46,252 bases of DNA from Lachnospiraceae bacterium (GTDB lineage: Bacteria; Bacillota; Clostridia; Lachnospirales; Lachnospiraceae): NCBI GenBank assembly GCA_022510625.1, contig JAFLTD010000011.1, forward strand, positions 1-46,252. Direction: 5' to 3'. The position numbers and the translations under genes are program-made. The notes beneath the pieces are model-generated. The model was not told the origin of the DNA and made no database searches. It worked only from the letters and a program-made list of their open reading frames with translations. Within the stretch, counting starts at the first letter, position 1. Every line of letters begins with the position of its first letter. Of this stretch, positions 42,401 through 46,252 are shown one piece after another.

Positions 42401-43040
42401 CCAACGCATAGCGGGTACTCTCCAACGGGTCCTCAATCCTGATCTCTGTTTCTTCCGGTATATATTCTACCGGCTTTTTCTTATTGATCTCCAACAGAAA
42501 TTCTTCTACATTGTGCTCATTGCCCTTGACCGCCGAGAGCCCCTTGTACGCGGCCATATACTGCCTGTCGTTCCCTTCGAAAACCGCACTGAATTCGTTG
42601 GAATAAAACAGCTTCACCGCCTCATCCCAGTTGCTTTTAGCCAGATTGGTAAAATGAAACAGATTCTTGATGCCGCCCATGCTGGAAGTGACTGTCTCCG
42701 GAGCGATAGTCACAGAAAAAGGAAGATAGTATTCTCCCCTGTTGGAAACAATATTAAATGCACCCTTAACCTCTTCGCCCACTTCCATGCCGTGAGAGTC
42801 AAACCTGTAATGGATCTCATCCTGGCTGCCGCCAAAAGTCTGCGTCACACATTCCATGCGAAGATCTGATGATACGACATAGCCATCCGTCACACACCCT
42901 TCCGGCCCGTAAATAGTGAAAAAATCCTCCGTAACCGTATCGGCATGAAGTGATATATCAATACGCGGACAGGAAAAATCCAGAGATCCATTATCGACAT
43001 TAAATTTTCCGTTTAAAATCTCTTCTACTACCTGCCTCAC
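39477..43040 (-). CDS. Giant DUF5717-like helical-repeat protein
   Basis: 1187 residues, starting with GTG. Residues about 1-290 are beta-rich (FSCPRIDISLHADT, then EYYLPFSVTIAP). Residues about 290-670 are helical repeats with many Trp, Tyr and Leu residues. A second beta segment near 695-775 (DGEGNRYSASVECRAEALI) and more helices follow, and a beta C-terminus (GCKAVIHYVIQNEGG) ends the protein. No signal peptide or membrane segment is seen, so it should be cytosolic. It leads a four-gene set with the Hsp70-like DUF5716 protein eight bases downstream. A weak AAAGG is the only ribosome site seen. The DUF5717 label is from memory. Confidence 0.78.
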   Translation of the reverse strand: MRQVVEEILNGKFNVDNGSLDFSCPRIDISLHADTVTEDFFTIYGPEGCVTDGYVVSSDLRMECVTQTFGGSQDEIHYRFDSHGMEVGEEVKGAFNIVSNRGEYYLPFSVTIAPETVTSSMGGIKNLFHFTNLAKSNWDEAVKLFYSNEFSAVFEGNDRQYMAAYKGLSAVKGNEHNVEEFLLEINKKKPVEYIPEETEIRIEDPLESTRYALAVDRNGWGYTYLQIETEGEFLRVEEDTASDASFLGNIYRVYYYVDHEKLHAGNNYGCIMLKQNHQTIRVPVTVVVHRTGRKVLGIRREKARLTVEMMEYYQAFRLKKISTKTWMAETNKLLNRMMELDDKDITYKLFQAQILLTEERFNEAKWLIEKQEEQVLLRQRECPELWCYYLYLTTLYSKDYRYVDEVAAEVSEVYERNRGNWRIAWLLLYLSEEYVKNPSRKWELLEELFRYHCTSPVIYIEAWHLLCMNPAMLLKLDAFEQQVLRYAVKNDLMKEELILQIVYLAQKQKNYSDSVFRILTGCYEKRPQNDILHAICTLLIKGNRCGEAYFEWYRAGVEQNLRITRLYEYYMMSISLDYDGPLPKIILMYFAYQSDLHYEITAYLYAYVHRHREELPDIYVNYTAAMERFVTEQIERGRINRDLAYLYRNLISLPMIDEESASKLASLLFEREISTDFDKAREVILVYPYGVGEDVYPIAGGRAQIPVYDSNCKILLGDGEGNRYSASVECRAEALINPAKLALMISPFVRDNLGYAIYACFEYQNTFNVQDDNADLFARLAASDRIVGHMRREIRMMLVHFYYEKDRMRELDDYLLGLTPEDVSRRDRKEIIRYMIVRGMYEEAYGWVRRYGPYGVEPKMLLKLCSRLLEEESSQEDSVMTGVLHYVVKKGKYDENVLNYLIQYFSGSIKDMRDVWKTAEDFGMDTYALCERMIVQMLYTGAHVGEKMDVFRTYSRNGGNEMLMAAFLSQCCYDYAIGGHITESYIFRNIQQLYLEGVPLHLVCKIAYLQYYAEFKREQDETVRQVCCDFLQDLLDENIVLPIYREYQGYIPRMDEYQDKTMIEYRVKPGCKAVIHYVIQNEGGAENEYRKEEMKDVFAGICIKEFVLFFGERLQFYITEESENGEQLTRSGTVNKSDIGQDNFESRFTVLNDIMIGRTLHDYDTVDGLLREYYRQDYVVDNIFKMR

Positions 43041-43073
43041 GCTCTCGTTTTACCTTTCTACATAGTTATTAAA

Positions 43074-43103
43074 ATTATACCATTTATCTATCAGACAACG
43101 CAA
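43074..43103 (-). promoter_or_regulatory. Promoter of the DUF5717 gene cassette
   Basis: Minus strand TTGCGT, 18-base spacer, TATAAT with an extended TGG element, about 34 bases before the GTG start. It is probably the main promoter for the cassette and perhaps purF. Confidence 0.7.
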
Positions 43104-43168
43104 CATCAAATACGGCAGTGATTGATACAATATACCCGTGAAACACTCGGTCAAACCTATGAGCAGTA

Positions 43169-43195
43169 ACGCCCGGCGCGCTTTCACATACCATA
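43169..43195 (+). promoter_or_regulatory. Possible sigma-K-type sporulation promoter
   Basis: AC, a 16-base gap, then CATACCATA, which fits the CATANNNTA -10 of mother-cell sigma-K promoters. It ends about 28 bases before the SpoIID-like gene. It is short and could be chance. Confidence 0.4.
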
Positions 43196-43223
43196 TTAAG
43201 AAGAAAAAACTGTGAGGTTTTAT

Positions 43224-44483
43224 ATGGATGTCATAAACAGTGCACCTCCCGACGGACCGGACCGGGGCAGACTTCAGATCAATGTCACGGCAAATGTGGG
43301 ACTCATACCGATTCAGAATGCCAACATAACCATTTCCTATACCGGAGACCCTAATAACACGCTGGAAACCCTGACTACCGATTCCTCCGGTCAAACAGAT
43401 GCCGTATCCTTGAGCGCACCGCCTCTCGAATACAGTCTGACGCCAAACTCTCCTATGCCCTACTCGGAGTACACGCTGAATGTCACCGCACCGGGCTATG
43501 AACCGGTAACCGTATCAGGTGTGGAAGTATTGCCCGATGTGACGGCGCTGCAGAACATCGAGATGATCCCCACCGAGACCGCGGAAGGCGACGACGAAAC
43601 CATCGTCATTCCCGATCACACGCTCTACGGCGATTATCCGCCCAAAATTCCCGAGGATGAGATTAAGCCCATGGATGAGTCCGGCGAGATTGTTCTAAGC
43701 CGTGTCGTCATTCCCGAGTACATCGTTGTCCATGACGGTGTTCCAAACGACTCCACTGCAGCCAATTATTATGTGCGTTACACGGATTATATTAAAAACG
43801 TAGTTTCTTCGGAGATTTACGCAACATGGCCTGAAAGCGCTATCTACGCCAATACGCTGGCCATAATGTCCTTTACCCTGAACCGCGTCTATACGGAGTG
43901 GTATCGTAACCAAGGCTATAACTTCACCATCACCTCCTCCACCGCATACGACCAGAAATGGATTTACGGCAGGAATATTTACAGCAACATTGATCGTCTG
44001 GTAGACTCCATCTTTGCCAACTTCCTATCCCGCCCCGGTGTACGGCAGCCTATTTTTACCTCTTACTGTGACGGCAGAAATGTGACGTGCAGCGGTTTAA
44101 GCCAATGGGGATCCAAGTACCTTGGCGACGAAGGCTATACTCCGATTGAAATCATACGCTATTATTACGGCAACGACATGTATATTAATACCGCTACGGC
44201 CGTATCCGGCGTACCTTCCTCATGGCCCGGCTACAACCTGGGTATCGGCGCCTCCGGCGACAAGGTATTGCAGATGCAGCAGCAGCTCAACCGTATTTCC
44301 CAGAACTACCCGGCCATCCCGAGGGTAGCCGAGGACGGTATATATGGTCCCTCCACCGCCGAAGCTGTACGCACCTTCCAGGGTGTCTTCAATCTTCCCC
44401 AGACCGGCATCGTGGATTATCCGACATGGTATAAGATTTCCGAAGTCTACGTAGGTGTCAGCAGGATTTCGGAACCGGGTTAA
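43224..44483 (+). CDS. SpoIID-like protein with one peptidoglycan-binding repeat
   Basis: About 419 residues, a paralogue of the protein at 19978-21801 without its LysM repeats. Residues about 15-115 are a carboxypeptidase-regulatory-like beta domain. The SpoIID-like core is YIKNVVSSEIYATWP (candidate catalytic Glu), STAYDQKWIYGR, and CSGLSQWGSKYLGDEGY. One peptidoglycan-binding repeat (EDGIYGPSTAEAVRTFQGVF) ends the protein. There is no signal peptide. GTGAGG six bases before ATG at 43224 sets the start; the in-frame GTG at 43212 is part of that site. A spore-surface role is inferred. Confidence 0.88.
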   Translation: MDVINSAPPDGPDRGRLQINVTANVGLIPIQNANITISYTGDPNNTLETLTTDSSGQTDAVSLSAPPLEYSLTPNSPMPYSEYTLNVTAPGYEPVTVSGVEVLPDVTALQNIEMIPTETAEGDDETIVIPDHTLYGDYPPKIPEDEIKPMDESGEIVLSRVVIPEYIVVHDGVPNDSTAANYYVRYTDYIKNVVSSEIYATWPESAIYANTLAIMSFTLNRVYTEWYRNQGYNFTITSSTAYDQKWIYGRNIYSNIDRLVDSIFANFLSRPGVRQPIFTSYCDGRNVTCSGLSQWGSKYLGDEGYTPIEIIRYYYGNDMYINTATAVSGVPSSWPGYNLGIGASGDKVLQMQQQLNRISQNYPAIPRVAEDGIYGPSTAEAVRTFQGVFNLPQTGIVDYPTWYKISEVYVGVSRISEPG

Positions 44484-44487
44484 AATG

Positions 44488-44532
44488 AAAGCGGACAGCG
44501 CCCCGTTAAAAAGGGCGGCTATCCGCTTTTTA
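44488..44532 (+). terminator. Intrinsic terminator of the plus-strand SpoIID-like gene
   Basis: AAGCGGACAGCGCCC pairs with GGGCGGCTATCCGCTT, allowing two irregular positions, followed by TTTTTATAAT. It begins five bases after the stop codon. Confidence 0.85.
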
Positions 44533-44541
44533 TAATACTGT

Positions 44542-44691
44542 CTATTTGCTCGTCAGCGAGTTCTCTGCAAGTCCCATATCGTGAAGCTTATAATACAGGC
44601 TGTCCTCCGGCGGCTGCTCCTTTGTAAAGATATTCTGTGTATTAAATGTCTCTTTATTGATATGATGTATCCCTACAGGTGCGAACAAAAC
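44542..44691 (-). pseudogene. Possible C-terminal gene remnant
   Basis: The minus strand is open for at least 49 codons before a TAG, with coding-like composition (FTKEQPPEDSLYYKLHDMG, ending ENSLTSK). There is no plausible start codon or ribosome site, and the MerR promoter lies just upstream of where the gene would continue. I do not recognise the parent family. The rest of the 44484-44784 gap holds a terminator and a promoter. Confidence 0.4.
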
Positions 44692-44707
44692 TTTTTTATT
44701 TTTTGTA

Positions 44708-44738
44708 TTGACTCTGCCCCTAGGGGACCCTTTAAGTT
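44708..44738 (+). promoter_or_regulatory. MerR-type promoter with 19-base spacer and palindrome
   Basis: TTGACT, a 19-base spacer, then TAAGTT. The spacer holds a perfect CCCCTAGGGG palindrome at 44717-44726. Over-long spacers with a central dyad are the hallmark of promoters that MerR proteins activate by untwisting DNA. The gene 47 bases downstream encodes a MerR protein. Confidence 0.75.
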
Positions 44739-44784
44739 TTAGTCATAGAAGCATAAAATAGAGACATGTCAAAGGAGGAAATCT

Positions 44785-45960
44785 ATGGAAAAGAAAATGA
44801 CATCGGGCGAGATAGCCAACAAGGCAGGGATTTCACAGAAAGCACTTCGATTATATGATGAGAAGGGGCTGTTGAAACCCACGGCGTATTCCGAGAAGAA
44901 CTACCGCTTGTATGATGAAGATTCGCTTATCATTCTGGAAAAGATCATTGCCCTAAAACACGTAGGATTCAGTCTGGAGGAGATCAAGGACAATCTGGAG
45001 AACAGTGATAACAATTCGATTCCGGGAATCCTGCAAAATCAAGTGGAAATGATGGAGCAGAAGATCTGGGCGCTGCAAAAGATCGTGAAGTGCATTCAGG
45101 CGGTACTGGCGCGAACGGACGGAAAGCCGGATTGGGACGACGTAGCGGATATCATTAAAAAGATGGAAGCCGATCAAGGGGCAGATGAACGACATATGTA
45201 TGCAGTGAGTCACGCAGCGGATGGTCTGGACTGGTATGAAAAGATATATGATTCTTTAGGCTTTCGTGAAAATGACCGGGTACTGGATTTGGGCTGTGGC
45301 TATGCAAAGCTATGGAGAAACAATTGGGCGAGAATCCCGCAAAATCTTATAGTGGACGGGTATGATCTCCACGAAAGCTGGGCAGAGGATTTTGAGAAAT
45401 ATATAGAAGAGAATCGGGAAAGCCTGCCCCATGGCACGGACATCCGGGTATATTGGAAGGACGTGGAGGCAGAGGATACTTGGGACGATATCAAGCCCTG
45501 CTACTCTAAGGTAATTGCACATTATCTCATGTCCGTCATCGAAGACATGGAAAAATTAGTGGAGAGGGCGGCAAGCGTACTGATGCCGGGCGGCATGTTT
45601 TCCATGAATTACTATGGGACGACGGCTGAGTACGAATACTGGGAAGAAATTTTTGCAAAGCTTGGCATGGATATTTCCTTTGCGGAAGAGAAGCGTCAGA
45701 TGCGGGAGCTGCAGCAGGAGGACCTGGAAACGCTGCTTTCCATGCATTTTACTAAGCTGGAGTTTATCAAAATCCCCGGTCCCCTTACCTATGATGATCC
45801 GGAGCGTTTGTTTGAGCGAGTGCTCCAGAGATATCCCGATGGGGCAAAGTATTTGAATGCGCAGAAAGCAAAGCTCATCAAGTATTTTGAGAAAAGGATG
45901 GCGGAGGAAGGCGTCATCGTTGTTCAGAGTGACAGCGGATTCTGGCATTGTTATAAATGA
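44785..45960 (+). CDS. MerR regulator fused to a SAM-dependent methyltransferase
   Basis: 391 residues. Residues 1-70 are a MerR winged helix (SGEIANKAGISQKALRLYDE, then NYRLYDEDSLIILEKIIALK). A linker and dimerisation helix reach about residue 125. A class I methyltransferase domain follows: motif I is VLDLGCGYAKLW near 167-178, with YDLHESW after the next strand and LMPGGMFSMNYYG near the late strands. The effector-binding position of MerR proteins is thus filled by an enzyme domain that may bind SAM and a small molecule. AAAGGAGG precedes the ATG. Its promoter looks autoregulated. Confidence 0.9.
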   Translation: MEKKMTSGEIANKAGISQKALRLYDEKGLLKPTAYSEKNYRLYDEDSLIILEKIIALKHVGFSLEEIKDNLENSDNNSIPGILQNQVEMMEQKIWALQKIVKCIQAVLARTDGKPDWDDVADIIKKMEADQGADERHMYAVSHAADGLDWYEKIYDSLGFRENDRVLDLGCGYAKLWRNNWARIPQNLIVDGYDLHESWAEDFEKYIEENRESLPHGTDIRVYWKDVEAEDTWDDIKPCYSKVIAHYLMSVIEDMEKLVERAASVLMPGGMFSMNYYGTTAEYEYWEEIFAKLGMDISFAEEKRQMRELQQEDLETLLSMHFTKLEFIKIPGPLTYDDPERLFERVLQRYPDGAKYLNAQKAKLIKYFEKRMAEEGVIVVQSDSGFWHCYK

Positions 45961-46021
45961 TAAGTGAAAAGGAGTATAGTATCAGATATAACAAATTATG
46001 CGTATAACTGTTACGAAAAGC

Positions 46022-46050
46022 TTGACACGAATACATCTTCGCAATACAAT
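46022..46050 (+). promoter_or_regulatory. Strong sigma-A promoter for the T-box transcript
   Basis: TTGACA, 17-base spacer, TACAAT. Transcription would start near 46057, just before the T-box stem I. No gene is seen between 45961 and 46252 on either strand. Confidence 0.85.
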
Positions 46051-46075
46051 ATGATAAATTCATACTTCGAAATCA

Positions 46076-46252
46076 TAAAGACGATGACGGAGACGATATA
46101 TTTATTTTGAAAGTCACAGAGAGCCGTGTTTGCTGAGAAGCGGTACAAGTAGAATAAATATATGATCCCTCCCGAGTTGCAGCACGAAAGCGAGAGTAAG
46201 TAGATGCTGACGGTTTTCTCCCGTAACAGAGAACGCATATGTTGGTATGTCG
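46076..46252 (+). promoter_or_regulatory. T-box leader (tRNA-sensing), 3' part cut by window edge
   Basis: Stem I is recognisable: ATATATTTATT (46096-46106) pairs perfectly with AATAAATATAT (46153-46163). Below it GGAG (46089-46092) pairs with CTCC (46169-46172). The AGAGAGCC bulge motif (46118-46125) and the apical TGCTGAGAAGC follow family patterns. CCCGAGTTGC closes the element, then a stem III-like GTAAGTAGATGCTGACGG/CCGT. The specifier is probably ATC (Ile) at 46165-46167. The antiterminator and the controlled gene, perhaps an isoleucine tRNA synthetase or transporter, lie beyond the window. Confidence 0.85.

Noticed and set aside
42174..42869. Plus-strand open frame of 231 codons
   Set aside because: It lies antisense inside the DUF5717 gene, has no ribosome site, and its composition is that of a reverse-complement shadow.

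Overview
This window looks like a chromosomal segment of an anaerobic, spore-forming member of the Clostridia, most likely Lachnospiraceae. The evidence is moderate GC content, strong AGGAGG-type ribosome binding sites, short intergenic gaps, extended -10 promoters, a T-box leader, spore-type SpoIID/LysM cell-wall proteins, and a DUF5716/DUF5717 pair that I associate with Lachnospiraceae. I see no rRNA, tRNA, insertion sequence, phage or CRISPR array. Almost everything is on the minus strand. The plus-strand genes are a small acidic protein at 21978, a SpoIID-like protein at 43224, a MerR-methyltransferase fusion at 44785 and a T-box leader that runs off the right edge.

Left part (1-12.4 kb). 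It starts with a chemoreceptor cut by the window edge. Then come an acetyltransferase/DUF3781 pair, an ADP-ribosyltransferase-like protein and an XRE regulator with a membrane domain. A chemoreceptor, STAS and RsbW-like kinase operon follows, then a nitroreductase, a MazEF toxin-antitoxin pair, a lipoprotein, three more GNAT acetyltransferases, a HAD phosphatase and a LysR regulator.

Middle (12.4-28.7 kb). purA sits behind a terminator-like leader hairpin. Next are a Zn/Cd-type P1B ATPase with its ArsR sensor, a secreted DUF5722 glycosidase-like protein, a CDF metal transporter, a YhfC-type membrane protease-like protein and a SpoIID/peptidoglycan-binding/LysM protein. Two tandem ABC exporters follow a LytTR/GHKL two-component system, and a membrane-anchored cell-wall amidase lies upstream of that system.

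Right part (28.7-46.25 kb). One long co-directional run reads, in transcription order: DUF5717 giant helical-repeat protein, DUF5716 Hsp70-like protein, helical-repeat protein, coiled-coil membrane protein, purF, two large palindromic elements, purB, secreted FG-GAP-like protein, OmpR-type regulator, histidine kinase, membrane-anchored protein of unknown function, an 11-bp-phased repeat array, and the amidase.

The strongest candidate for an undescribed system is the four-gene cassette at 36.0-43.0 kb. Its DUF5716 member can be read along its length as an Hsp70-like chaperone with degenerate ATPase motifs, next to helical-repeat scaffolds and a coiled-coil membrane protein. Other notable points are the 11-bp repeats between a PhoB-type system and an amidase gene, the structured purF-purB intergenic region, a promoter embedded in a terminator at 19.9 kb, and a MerR-methyltransferase fusion behind a 19-bp-spacer promoter.
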